Assembly (NCBI GenBank): GCA_020466095.1 | Contig: CM035808.1 | Coordinates: forward strand, 40,953,555-41,017,554 | DNA: 64,000 nucleotides | Origin: Chlorops oryzae | Lineage: Eukaryota; Arthropoda; Insecta; Diptera; Chloropidae | Direction of reading: 5' to 3' | In this document: positions 1-11,221 of the stretch, in pieces | How the letters are laid out: every line of letters begins with the position of its first letter | Position numbering within the stretch: the first letter of the stretch is position 1 | Notes under the pieces: model-generated | What the model was told of the DNA's origin: nothing | What the model saw: only the letters and a program-made list of their open reading frames with translations | Databases searched by the model: none | Translations under genes and position numbers: made by a program

Positions 1-3000
1 CAAGCTCCAAAATGGATTGGAAAAACGACGATCGGACTTGCAATTCATCAATAATACTTTGCATGTGTGATATGTGCATCGTATCGCCATACAACAGCAC
101 TGACCACTGATCGGGTGCGATACACAATCCTGCCTTGGTGGCGATTTTCACGATCTCTGTATCGTGCTCCCGACGCAATGCACCGTAAGTGCGAAACTCC
201 TCCTTCAATTGCATCAGCGACGAATCGGCTTCACGTTCTAAAATATTGAAGCAGCGGGCACGATAGAGCACCTGCACAACATCACCAATGTTTGTATTCG
301 ATATTCGCGGAAAATGTGGTTCTATGCGATCACCAACGAACAGGACGATCTTATTACGGGATAGTGCACGACCATTCTCTAGCGCCAAGAAAACCAATTT
401 CAGTACTTCATCCTGCATTGCAGGACCAAGGAATTGACAGCCCCTTGAACGAACAGAGGCCCATAGATTGGAACTTGGACGTTGCCGATTCTGATGTTGT
501 AGAATCAATTCAACTACCGCGCGCTCGCCAAGTAAACATGCAGCGTGTAAGGCGAGCTTTCGATCTTCCTTCTCCAACAATTGACAATTGATTAAGTCCG
601 TCAGTTTGCGTTGCATCATAGGGGAAAATGGGCTGCCGAAATTACTTTGAAATGATCCTAAATTGAATGCTAAATTTTCAATGCAATTCTTCGATAAGTT
701 ATAATAATGCAAATCCTCCCCACTAAGCCTACGTTCGCTGAGTGGTGTTTGTGTAATCAACGAATCGGCGCTATGTCCTCTGCCAATAGACATCCATTCA
801 GCATAACTTGAAGAGCTGTTTACTGTTCCATTGCCGACCGAAGATAACCACGCGCAACTTTCCGGGAAGTCGACACACCCGGTGGTTATCATCGTCTGGA
901 AAGAAAAAGAGACGAATACCTATTATGTTGAAAGTACTATTAACGACCGAAATAAAAATAATAATAATAAATTTAAAATCATACATATATGTACATAAAT
1001 AATATTCAGTGGTATCCGCTTCAAGCAAATACGCGATCGATTTTTTGCTTTTTACCGCGAAATTGATGAGTTGTGGACCAAAAAGCCATGACGTCCGATT
1101 TTGATGAAAACTTATATATGGAATAAGTGAAAAATTCTACGAATTTATTATTTTTCCAAAAACTAGTCCTTTTTGAACCAGTTTGGAACTATACCCAAAC
1201 TAGACTAGTTGTAATCAGGTAGTAGTGCTCCCTCCGAAATAGCCTTTTCTGTTGCACGAAAGAGGCCATTTACACATTAGTGGTATTCAAGCAACAGTGC
1301 AAATCGCAGTGTGCAATATTTGCACTGCTTTTTTTGTACGCAATTTGACAAGTGCAAATATTGCACACTGCAGTTTTGGAACTAGATGCTAAACTATATA
1401 AGGGTGTTTCGCAAAGGGTTATCGAAAGAGGTGAATCAAATTCAACATACAACAACAACCGAATTCCGTGGTGAACTAGTGATGCTATAAGTTTTTGAGT
1501 ATTCACTTAATTTTGTAACTAAACATAATTGCGATGAATTTTTTTAACGTTCTCTTTGTAATGTAAAACTTTTTTAGTTTTTTAGGATAGTTAATTCATT
1601 TTTGTACCTTTTTCATTCAGAAGAGCTACAAAATTATATAGTTTATGCATTCTATTTATCATGATATGTAATAAGTACTTGAGCCACTAGTTATGTATCG
1701 AGCATTTTTAGTTATGATATCACTGAATATTTCAAATCAGTTGTTCTGTAGTGGATTTCAAACTTTTTTTAATCGGTCATATTCGACGCATGAGTACTCT
1801 GCTTTGTCGTTCCCTCATAATATGAGCAAAATTTTATCTAATTATTTGTAATTGTATAAAAAAAAACATATTTTGCTGTAAAATGTAATGAGTTCTTATG
1901 AAAAACCTTTGATTAACACTTATATATATCTGATTTTTAACAAAAATTTTAGTTCATGTTACAAGATTATAAAATATTTGTTAGACCGGAACCGGAATTT
2001 TCAAGGGCCGTGCTACGTTTTTGATTTTTCCATAAGAATGCATGCACAGGGGGCCTACTTCAAATCAACACACACGTTTTTTGCCAAGTGCCATCTATAG
2101 TACTATATGGTTAGACCTATAGTCCTATATGGTCGATACGCCCAAACACGCAATCGAGCATGTTGCAGCGCATTGTACATTTGCTAGAGTTGGCAATTCT
2201 AGTTCGTTTGACTGACCGCTCTTTTTAGTTCGTTCGTTCGTCGCGAACTAGTTCGTTCTTTTAGTTCGCGAACTATTACGAACTAATTCTTATAGTTCGC
2301 GAATTACTTCGATCTATTTAGGTCTTTTAGTTCGCGAACTATTATGAACTATTGAACTAGAAGAACTATTGAACTAGAAGAGCTATTGAACTGTTGCGAG
2401 CTACCGAACTGTTTTTGATCTCACTCGAATTGTGCGTTTTCTGAATAAAAAGTAATGAAGACAATTTGGTAGTTTTGTTCAAATAGGACGAGTTCTCGAA
2501 ATGGCAGCGCAAAATTTTGAATAAAAGAGAAAACTAATCTCTTCAACCCAACGTACATGAAGAAAGAACGAGAAGAATAAAATGAGCAAGTTGGGCGAAA
2601 CGAACTACTGAACTAAAAGAACTACTGAACTAAATTCTTGCGAACTAGATCTTTAGTTCATTTGAGTGAATAGTTCAATTGAACTAGTTCGTTCGCGAAC
2701 TACACAACTCTAACATTTGCCTATTCAAATATTGCAAGGGATAGAACAGTTGTACATTTGTCTATCCACATATTGCAAAGGATAGAACAGTTGTACATTT
2801 GCCTATCCACATATTGCAAGGCATATATAACAATATATGTCACTCTCAGAGATATTGCGCGGGACGTTTCGCGCCAGTTAGAAAGAGATGTTACACGGCA
2901 GACAAAAAAGACCGAGAGAGAAATATTTTTGGTGAGTACCTAAGTGGAAAATGTTCATTTTGGTGGGTACCCAAGACCGTGTTGAAAAGAGCACACTTTC

Positions 3001-6000
3001 TATTACGTGGTTCACCACAGCACTCGACTTATGGCGTGGTTCACCACAGTTGAACTTTTTCACCAAATCATGCCATAATGCGCCAAAATTTGGCCGAAGT
3101 TGCAGCTATAGTTCTATATGCTCTCTATATCTATAATCTTTGGTCAGTATAACCGTTCACCATAATTTTCCGATGGATTCAGCTGCTAATGTCAAAACTC
3201 CTTCGCAATTTATTCAACTCGGTCAATAAATGGTGACGAAATCCGCTTCAGCGCCATCTGTTGACAATTTTTAAAGTAAACGCAACGTCAAATTCCATAC
3301 AATACCACAAGCGACACTTCCCAAAATCACTAAGACGGGTGAGGGGAGCTTGTATAAACTGACTTTGCCCATTCACAATCTGACTTTGCCCACAGTTAAC
3401 ACATTCATATAAAATAAACTGACTTTCACCACGATTTGTATACAGATGAACTCACACATCGACATTACAATCTGACTTTCAACCATATAGAACCTTTCAA
3501 CACAGCAGACCTCAATGCTTATTACCCTCTAGGAAGTGTGAGGTATATTGCCCGGATGCAACTAGTACTTTCACCAAAACTAAAGAACTAGTGCAAAGAG
3601 GGGTAGAGCTTCGTATAAAGCTCCGACTAGTATTGCATGGAAAAATGGTTTTTCGTGTCAGTAATAAGAGATGCCATTATATAGTTGTTGCAAAGAGCGT
3701 TGGTGCTCCGAAATCAAAAATAAAATCTATCTTTATATATTACAAATATTTTTGTAAATAAAACAAACACGAAAAATAATTCGGTGTCTTGTAAATATTG
3801 CGTATTGGAGGCTCAAAAAATTTTAGAAAAAAAATAACCAAAAAACCACATTTTGTGGTCAGTAATCTTTCAAAGGATCTAGTGTTTTACTATACCCAAT
3901 TTACGCAATTGGTTCCCAAATCACTAAAAAAGCGTTAGTTCAAGTGTACAATTAGTGATTTTTAGCCCACACGCAATGTTAATTTTGTACAGAGTAATTC
4001 ATAACCAGGGGTATAAAGAAGAACCAGTGCTGGTGGAATTAGAACTAGAAAAACGCTAGAGCTTAACTTAATCATACTTCCTGCAGAGCTGTTGAACTGT
4101 TCACCACAGCAGTCGTTGACAAAACTCTATCTTTTTCAGTCGCACTCATGCAAAATGTTTCCCGTTGCCTTCACTCCTACACATTCTTATCATACCTACA
4201 AGCAAATTCAAAAAAATTTGAGAGTGTCGCTTGTAGTATTGTATGTCAAATTCCTTCGCTCTTTTTTTCTACTAGCCGAAGGAATTAATTTTTCTATAGG
4301 AATTTAGCTCGGGTATCACTTTATATACATATAATTATAATTATTATTTATATATATAATGTCTTTGCATTCCGCGAAGCAATTGTCCCGTACATATTTG
4401 TATGGAATATCAAATTCCTCTACCTTTGTGTACTAGCTTTTAAAATTATTAAGGGCCCTCTCCAGCTCTGTAAGGAATCTCAGCAGGAATTTTCTTGATA
4501 TTCCTTAAAGGAAAAAACGTAGCATAATTTCATTTTTTAATGCAATAGTGACAATCATTAGGGGTATTCACAAAGACGTGCTAAACACGTTGGAAAGTCG
4601 GAAAATCGTAAAAATGCGACTTCTTAAAATTTTTTTACATTTGTTTTTTGTATCTGGCACAACTTTTTAAGCATTTAAAATGTTCCGATTTTCCGACTTT
4701 CCTATTTTCCGACGCCTTTGTGAATACCCCGATTATATCTATATATTTTACTTCAAGACGAAAAATCTGTCAAAAAATTGTTTAAATGGATTCGGACTTG
4801 TGAGTGTGAATAATATTTATAGGTAATTGTTTCTATATCGAAAACTTTTTATTTCATTTATCCATTTCTGAACGCTAATAGCCTTATTCATAGAAATAAA
4901 ACGTTGTTTAAATCTTTTTTACGATGACTTTACTGTCAAAAATATATGAAATTAAAATACTTTTTAGCTAAAATCCATTTCAGCATTTCTATGAATAAGG
5001 CAGTAAAATTACACATTGAACCTTGTTAAATCCATTTAATTTTTTTCGAACTTGCCTCTTCTGTCGAAATTCCTTTCAGAAAGAACGGAAAATTCAATAT
5101 TTCTAACAGAAAAATCTGTGTTACCGTGTTTTATTTACAGCAAAAAAGGGAGCAAAAACAGAAACTACTTTTTGAAGAACTGGAGACTGTTAACAGAAAA
5201 TTTCTGACAGAAAAATTCCTTCAGCATTTCTTAAGCTTTTTTTTATATGAAGTTTTCATTTCTGACAGAGCTGGAGAAGGCCCTTTACGCTTCAAACAGC
5301 TCATGTATATGTATTCAAATTTACCGCCCTATGGTATCTGTCAATTTGACATTCCTTCGCGGAAATAAAAATTATTCAGCCGTAACTCCGCCAATAATTT
5401 CCTTTGCCTTTGTGTACTAGCTTTATGGAAAAATAATTCCGCGGCCGGGAAAATATGGTACATCGATTTTGATGGGCAAAATTTGCGCATGTTATCCCAC
5501 AAGTTTTGCACTCGTTCTTCGCAGGGTCCATATAGATTCTACAGTAGTTTCGCTATATAAGAAAGTCGATTTTGCCAAGAATTTTCATTCTTATATCCGG
5601 TTTTTTCTTATATAAGAACCCGTTTATAAGAAAATTCTTATATAAAAAAAAACGTTTATAAGAAAATGTTTTCTTATATAAACTTTTAAAAATGTTTTAC
5701 ATACAAAAAGAGTTTTTGGTTGTGGTAAACAGTTTCTTAAAGGCGGGGTTTTCTTACATACGCGTTTCTTATATACAAACATTTTTGTACAGAGCTTAAT
5801 ATAAATGGACTTGGGGTGCCCTGAGATTCCTTTCTTAAAAGCGCGTTTTACTGTATATTATAGAACTATAGCTGCAACTTCGGCCAAAAGCTATTACGTG
5901 ATACACCACACTTATATTACGTGATTCACCAAACTATAGTGTGAGCCATATAAATAGTACTATAGATGGCACTTGGCAAAAAACGTGTGTGTTGAATTGA

Positions 6001-9000
6001 AGTAGGTCCCCTGTGCATGCATTCTTTTTTTTTTTTTTTTGGGTTTCAGTAATGTTGGCTTTGGGTCACATAAAGTTCCACATCTGCCAGGGTGTACTTC
6101 GTTACGATTTTATGACCGTCGTCAGCCTATATCGACTAGGTTAGGTGACCTGCGTCAGGGTTCATTTACGTTTTACCCCTCCCCACCGCCTTCAGACGGG
6201 ATACTGGTTCCAGGGTTGGTTGACCGTCGTCAGTTGTATTAATAGTTGAGTTGAATTTAGCCCGATTCGAGTGCCCTTGAGTACTTATATTCCTCCTAAG
6301 CACACGTTTCGACCAATTCCCGTTTTATATGACCGGCGTCAATATTCAAATTCCCGTTTTATATGACCGGCGTCAATGTCCAAACAAAATGGCGTTTATT
6401 TCACAATGTTGAGCCCGGCCCGAGCGTAAATGAGTCCTATGTTACCTCATTGACATTCGTTACGAAACTGGTGTGCATGCATTCTTATGGAAAAATCAAA
6501 AACGTAGCACGCCCCTGAAAATTCCGGTGCCGGTCTAACAAATATTTTATAATCTTGTAATACGAACCAAAATTTTTGATAAAAGCCAGATATATATAAG
6601 TGTTAATCAAATGTATTTCATAAGAACTCAATATATTTTACAGCAAAATATGTTATTTTTATACAATTTAAAATAAATAGATAAAATTTTGCTCATATTA
6701 TTCGGGAACGATAAAGCAGAGTACCCATGCGTCGAATATGACCGATTAAAAAAAGTTTGAATTCCACTACAGAACAGCTGATATGAAATATTCAGTGATA
6801 TCATAACTAAAATTGCTCGATACATAACTAGCGGCTCAAGTACTTATGACATATCATGATAAATAGAATGCATAAACTATATATTTTTGGATCTCTTCTG
6901 AATAAAAAAGGTACAAAATTGCATAAGCTACAGTATAAACTCGGTAACCGCAACTCTCGATACATGGAACTCCTCGATTTTCGCAACAACCCGAATTGTG
7001 TCACTGTAACCTTTATAAGTGCAACAAAAAAAAAGAAGGGACCTCTATAACCGCAACTTCCCATTTTTTATATTCAAATATGTATGTTTTTCGGGTTTGT
7101 TTTGTTTTCTTTGTTTCCTCTTCTATTTTCCTTTAAAGGCTGGTCTCCAGTTCCCCAAGGAATGAAAAACTCCATATAAAAAAAAGCCAAAGAAATGCTT
7201 AAGAAATATTTCTTCAAGAAATTTTCTGCATGCAGTCCCCAGTTCGGCAAAAAAGTAGTACATATTTTAATACGTTTTTTTGACATAAAATGTGCACGGT
7301 AACCCCGGCTATCAGCAGAAATAATTGCAAATGAATTGTTTCTTGGAGAAATTTTGACAAGTGAGGTAGGTCAGTTGTGATTGTATAGAAATAGTGCATC
7401 CATTTTTCGGGGTTTTTCAAAAAACATGGAGAAAAACCAAAAAAAAAACCAAAAACGCTTAATATATTTCTCAAACGAGAATAAACGCGAATTAATATCG
7501 CTTGTTAAAGAGAGTAGAAGAATTTGCGCGCTTTTTATTCTGAACGTTTATAATCGCGCCTTTTTAATTTCTGTGTTTCGTTTCACTTTTTTGACGCATG
7601 TGACATATGACAGATTGCCTCTGTTGCACTAAAAAGTTCTGTAGTACTACCTTTTTTCCTCGGAGAAAAAACTATAAAATTTCTGCTGACATTCCTTACC
7701 GAACTGGAGACCAGCCTTAACAGTTCAGAATCTATAGAATCTATACCATCTCCCAACGTGAAGGGAGAAGTTGCTTTAAGTTCATTCAACACATGCATTC
7801 AATGGTCCGAGGAAAACGACATTTTCAAAAACCTTAGTACTGAAAAAGTACAATTAAAAATAACAGACATGTTCAAAAAAGTATAAAATTTTTTACATAA
7901 TTTGTGAAAATTGTTTAAAAGAGTTTCAATTTTCGTTTCTTTTTAAAAATTAACATGAACTTAAGAAAATGGTTTGTTTTTAAGCATATAAAAAGGGCCT
8001 TAATCGTAGTTTTACTTTTTTTTTTTGTGAAAAACTCAAAAACTCGTTTGTTTTTAAAAATGTAACATGAGCTTCGAAATAAAAGTTTAGTTTCCTGCTT
8101 TAAAGGATCCTAAATAGTATTTTTATTTTGCTTTTTTAGTATCCCCGGTAAGTGCAACAACCTCGGTTTGGGAAACAGCCTCGATTTTTATGTGTTGCGG
8201 TTAGCGAGTTTATACTGTATCATAAAAATCTAAAAAAGTTTTACATTAAGCGGCTTACGCAGATTTGTAAAAACTACCTCAAGAAATTTTCTCAATATTT
8301 CTTGAGTTAATAAAGTAGTTTAAAGAAGGCAATCAGCTGTGCACTCCACCTGGCACTCCAATCGCTGAACTTATTGCGGTCCACGACTCCTCTAAGGCAT
8401 CTTTGCGTGAATGAAGCCGATCTGTCACATCCCATATCCTGAGATGTTCCTTTACTTGGGCTGCAAGGGCCCGCTTCATTTCACTAGTGAAATTGTATAT
8501 TCACTTGTTATTCTTTTTTTTTTTTTTTTGAGGGTCTATTTTGCGTATGAACTCACACTGATTCCGACACCTCAAGAAACAATTAAAATTTTCATATTTC
8601 TTAACCCAACCTGGGTTACCATATTCATTTAACTCCAAAAAAAAGTATCAAAAAAATTACTCCCTTTTTTCATAATTTTCTTGCCAAAAATTTCTTACGC
8701 ATTTCTTGAGTTTTTTTTTATATGGAGTTTTCGATTTCTTGCAATGCTGCGTAAGCCACTTTATAAAGAAAACATTAAAAAATTTTATCGCAAGTATGTT
8801 AAGTTACAAAATTATGTGAATACTCAAAAAATTATAGCATCACTAGTTCACCACGGAATTTGGTTGTTGTTGTAAGTGTCCCCTATATTACTATATATTA
8901 CACAGTTGACCTTTTTCACCAAAACATGATGGCTCGCGCGAAAATTTGGCCGAAGTTGCAGCTATAGTTCTATATGGCAGGGTCGTTCATACAAAAGGGG

Positions 9001-10645
9001 AAAATTTGCTGCTGAAAAATTTGCACCATACAATACTACAAGGACACTCTCATTTTCTTTTTAAATTTGCTTGTAGGTTTGATACATAGGAGCGAATACG
9101 ACAGAGAGAATATTCGAAATGAGCGCGGCTGAAAACGACTGATAGCTGTGGGAAGTTGAAATTTGTTCTTGACTGTGTGTTAGTGATACTGGCATTGTAC
9201 GTACACGCGTTTTGGTGAAAGTCTAAAATTGTTTGAGGCTGTATTGCTTTTGTTGAATGTCCAAACTGTGGTGAAAGTTCATGTTCCATACAATTTTTCC
9301 ACCTCCCCTCACCGGTCTCGGTGATTTTTTTCCCGCCATAGCCAAGTGTCACTTGTAGTATTGTATGGTCCCTAAATTAAACAAATAATTCTATATGAAT
9401 TTAAACAAATGTTTTGAAAGTCGTTTTATATCAGTGATGGCCAAACCTATACGTAAACATTCATAATTGTGTGTGTGAATGCGCTGTCGACTTCGCTGTG
9501 AGCAGTGTTGCCAAACTGATACAATTGTATCAAAAGTGATACTTTTTTTCCAAATGATACGGAGATACTTTTTTTTATGAATTTGATAGCTTTTTTGTTT
9601 TGAGGGCTATAATGAAAAAATTTTCAATCAATGGAAAATACTTGCATTTGAGAAAAACGTAAAGATAATTGCAGGCATTGAGAAATTTTGGGGCAACGTT
9701 TTAAATATGAAAAACACAAATCTTAAACAAACACTTTGCTTTGTTGTTGCAAAGAAACAAAAAAGTCTAAAAATTTCATACAATTTGACAGTTTAGTTTC
9801 AGATTTGTTGTTCTTGTTGTAATATTGATATCACCTTGTTAAATACACCTTGATCAGAACTAAACGAATTTTGACATTCCCATTTCGTTTGATATCACTC
9901 ATCTGTTTTTGTTTTTATCGGATTTGTAGTTGTTGCCCTAGTGCCTACACCTTGAATTGAAGTATGTTCATATGTGTATTTTAAGCCCGTTTGTTATGTT
10001 TGCAAGCATATGAATAGCTGATTTTTTTCCCCTTTTTTTTAACTTTTGAAATTTTGAAAATAAAGTTTTTTAAAAATCTAATGCGCCCGGAAGAAAGTAA
10101 AGAGTTTCCATTTCTTATTTTAGTAGAGTTTCCTCAATTTTTTATGGACATTTCATTGGCGTAATCAAATTACACTTTTGATACTTTTCTTAAGAAATGG
10201 TGATACTTTTGAAAAATTATTTTGATACATTATTTTTTGAGCGAATGGCATCACAGCCTGTGAGTTCTCTGATTTGCATTGACGAAGTTTGATTTTTACA
10301 CACACGAACGCAGCCGAACGGTTTTCGCACGAATCGGTATACGCTATAAGTACGTGTTGACTGCTGCGTCGGCAGAAATTTTTCTTCCAAGCACTTGTGC
10401 TTGGGTAATCGAAATTTGTCCGGCACTGTTTTAAATATATTTGTGCAGCCCTTTAGCACACAAACGAATAATAAAGAACAAACCTGATCAAATGGACATT
10501 GGCTATTTTGCAATGTCGCCAAGCAGACACGACAAATGATATGTCCACAGCCCAAACTACTCGGAGGACGTTGGATGGAACCAATTTCGTTGTAGCAAAT
10601 GGGCCAGGAGGAAAACAACGTCCTTGAATGCTCCTCAATCGGCAT
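1..10645 (-). CDS. roq: Roquin (RC3H-type RING/ROQ RNA-binding E3 ligase), 5' part, partial
   Basis: Two exons are visible: 10645-10484 (54 codons, ends CPFDQ before a CAG|GTTTGT donor) and 895-1, preceded by a TTTCTTTCCAG acceptor; the junction is phase 0. The chosen start MPIEEHS places the RING at the same residue positions as in vertebrate Roquin; an in-frame ATG five codons upstream is less likely. Exon 1 carries the RING finger (C17, C33, H35, C38, C41, C50, D53). Exon 2 (residues 55-352) holds the stretch leading to the ROQ domain, with recognisable blocks such as [31 protein letters not shown] and APDQWS. Roquin binds stem-loop decay elements in mRNA 3' ends through ROQ and recruits deadenylases; the RING is an E3 module. 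The rest (end of ROQ, CCCH finger) lies beyond base 1. Oddity: the first zinc ligand (position 14) is Trp, not Cys. Identity is near certain; the 9.6-kb intron is inferred from phase and alignment. Confidence 0.93.
1435..2110 (+). repeat. Family H repeat, copy 1 (uninterrupted)
   Basis: A roughly 675-bp unit that recurs twice more: reversed at 5,945-8,885 and forward at 48,640-50,358. It starts near CAACAACAACCGAATTCCGT and ends CCATCTATAGTACTATATGG. Shared internal landmarks include CTTGAGCCACTAGTTATG and GAATGCATGCACAGG. No coding capacity is visible. This copy lacks the insertions found in the other two, so it gives the ancestral outline of a non-autonomous element of unknown class. Confidence 0.7.
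2185..2712. mobile_element. hAT-type MITE rich in GAACTA/TAGTTC motifs
   Basis: The element begins TAGAGTTG and ends CAACTCTA, and is flanked by a perfect 8-bp duplication ACATTTGC (2177-2184 and 2713-2720), the signature of hAT transposition. The interior is built from scrambled TAGTTCGCGAACTA-like palindromic words. No transposase is present, so it would be non-autonomous. Confidence 0.8.
2713..2825 (+). repeat. 41-bp tandem repeat, about 2.7 units
   Basis: Successive units start CATTTGCCTATTC, CATTTGTCTATCC and CATTTGCCTATCC, and each contains ATATTGCAA and GGATAGAACAGTTGTA. The hAT MITE at 2185-2712 sits at the left edge of the array and duplicated its first bases. Confidence 0.75.
4561..4730. 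mobile_element. Small MITE nested in family A
   Basis: A 170-bp inverted-repeat element with outer 15-bp termini GGGGTATTCACAAAG / CTTTGTGAATACCCC. Its arms continue imperfectly inward (AGTCGGAAAATCG against CGATTTTCCGACTT). No ORF. Confidence 0.75.
4881..5001. mobile_element. Small MITE nested in family A (second)
   Basis: A 121-bp element with termini GCCTTATTCATAGAAAT and its reverse complement. It is AT-rich and non-coding. It interrupts the family A element independently of the 4561-4730 insertion. Confidence 0.7.
5542..5853. mobile_element. pogo/Tigger-like MITE, copy 1
   Basis: It begins CAGTAGTTTCGCTATATAAG, ends GCGCGTTTTACTG, and is flanked by TA on both sides. The interior is dominated by TTATAAGAA words. 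The same left terminus recurs at 26,517. CAGT...ACTG ends with a TA target are typical of the pogo branch of Tc1/mariner. Confidence 0.75.
6027..6471 (-). mobile_element. Poly(A)-tailed retroposon with 15-bp target duplication
   Basis: A 445-bp unit with a poly-T run at its left end (poly-A on the minus strand), flanked by the direct repeat TGTGCATGCATTCTT (6012-6026 and 6472-6486). These are the hallmarks of target-primed reverse transcription. It is GC-richer than its surroundings. Read on the minus strand it contains five TGACG(C/A)(C/A)GGTCA motifs, two of them inside near-identical copies of GCCGGTCATATAAAACGGGA. No ORF or clear pol III boxes were recognised, so it may be a SINE or a LINE 3' end. 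Confidence 0.75.
6931..8217. mobile_element. pogo-like element with CAGTATAAACTCG ends
   Basis: Termini CAGTATAAACTCGGTAACCG and CGGTTAGCGAGTTTATACTG (inverted, slightly diverged), with TA on each side. There is no intact transposase. A family B TTAA MITE (7,137-7,716) is inserted within. It interrupts the family H copy at 5,945-8,885. Confidence 0.75.
7137..7716. mobile_element. TTAA-flanked MITE (family B), copy 1
   Basis: Termini GGCTGGTCTCCAGTTCCCCA and GAACTGGAGACCAGCC, between TTAA sites at 7133-7136 and 7717-7720. A nearly identical copy lies at 49,230-49,805, so this family moved recently. The ORFs inside are short and are shared simply because the copies are similar. Confidence 0.85.
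8249..8762. mobile_element. MITE with AGCGGCTTACGCAG ends
   Basis: The left end AGCGGCTTACGCAG is inverted at the right end as CTGCGTAAGCCACT. Subterminal CTCAAGAAATTTTC words are also inverted. It is non-coding and interrupts the family H copy. Confidence 0.6.
9026..9368. mobile_element. MITE with CCATACAATACTACAAG ends
   Basis: Inverted ends CCATACAATACTACAAG / CTTGTAGTATTGTATGG flank about 340 bp. Related termini occur near 3,298 and 4,228, showing a small family in this intron. Internal ORFs are short and unlike known proteins. Confidence 0.65.
9503..10256. mobile_element. hAT-type MITE (CAGTGTTGCCA ends)
   Basis: Starts CAGTGTTGCCA and ends TGGCATCACAG. The flanks GCTGTGAG (9495-9502) and CCTGTGAG (10257-10264) form an 8-bp duplication with one difference. 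It is rich in GATAC / GTATC words. A truncated relative lies at about 48,262-48,600. It sits only about 230 bp from the RING-exon donor. Confidence 0.7.
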
Positions 10646-11221
10646 TCTGCGAACACCCACTTAAAACGAAGCGTTAGAATTTGTGGAAAAAAGAATAATA
10701 TAATTGAAGTATAAAATTAGGCGTTGCAAAAATTATATCCGATGCAAAGAACTTTTAAAACAAGCTTCATCAGTTTACTTACAGCCGGAAAAATCTTTCC
10801 TTTGTTCTTTAAAACAATGCTATATGATTTTCTTTATACGACGAAGGACTTGATATACACAAAGTGGTTCAGAATAGTATAACAATGCCTTTCATACTTG
10901 ATTATAATTATAAAAACTGATTGGCAGCACGGGTTTGCTAAATCAACTGTTAAAATTCAAATTTTCGTTCCAGGTTTTTTGATTTCCTGATGTTGAAGTT
11001 CATTTGTAATTTCATACGGTTTTTTTTTAAATAACTTGAAAGGTGATACGATATCTCAATAACAGTTAGCAATACTCTAGGTGTGAAATTTATATATAAA
11101 TAGAAAAAAATTGTATAAAAGCTTGTTAAATGTTTTTTGTCTATGTGTTTAATTTGTCGTCTCAATTTTGAGAATGGAAGAGTTTAGAGTGTGTTTAAAT
11201 TCAAATATCACTATTTTGTAA

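Larger units (their letters stand above)
4453..5283. mobile_element. TTAA-flanked MITE (family A), with two MITEs inside
   Basis: The left end GGGCCCTCTCCAGCTCTG follows TTAA (4449-4452). The right end CAGAGCTGGAGAAGGCCC is followed by TTTA, a decayed TTAA. The same termini recur at 48,769-49,225. Two smaller palindromic elements interrupt it: 4561-4730 (GGGGTATTCACAAAG ... CTTTGTGAATACCCC) and 4881-5001 (GCCTTATTCATAGAAAT ... ATTTCTATGAATAAGGC). TTAA targets suggest piggyBac-type mobilisation, although the terminal bases are not typical. Confidence 0.75.
5945..8885 (-). repeat. Family H repeat, copy 2, split by three insertions
   Basis: This is the reverse-oriented copy of the 1,435-2,110 unit. 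Its pieces are 5,945-6,026, 6,472-6,930, 8,218-8,248 and 8,763-8,885. Between them lie a retroposon (6,027-6,471), a pogo-like element (6,931-8,217, itself carrying a TTAA MITE) and another MITE (8,249-8,762). Removing those restores a unit collinear with copy 1. Confidence 0.7.
896..10483 (-). other. Roquin intron 1, transposon nest
   Basis: This 9.6-kb intron lies between the RING and ROQ exons. It has no convincing coding exon of its own. It contains at least ten inserted elements (listed separately), several inside others. Stretches not covered by those entries (about 900-1430, 2830-4440, 5290-5540 and 8890-9020) are AT-rich, with further fragments of the same families, such as pieces ending in GCAGCTATAGTTCTATATGG near 3100 and 8970, and repeated CTGACTTTGCCCA near 3360-3400. 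Confidence 0.8.

Noticed and set aside
7214..7632. ORFs of 83-86 codons on both strands in the TTAA MITE
   Set aside because: Nearly the same frames appear at 49,359-49,720 because the two MITE copies are almost identical; there is no protein similarity and both strands are open.
10217..10483. Extension of the Roquin RING reading frame downstream of CPFDQ
   Set aside because: A good donor (CAG|GTTTGT) follows Gln54, and the ROQ exon joins in phase with the expected family sequence; the extension runs into a hAT MITE and has no similarity to Roquin.
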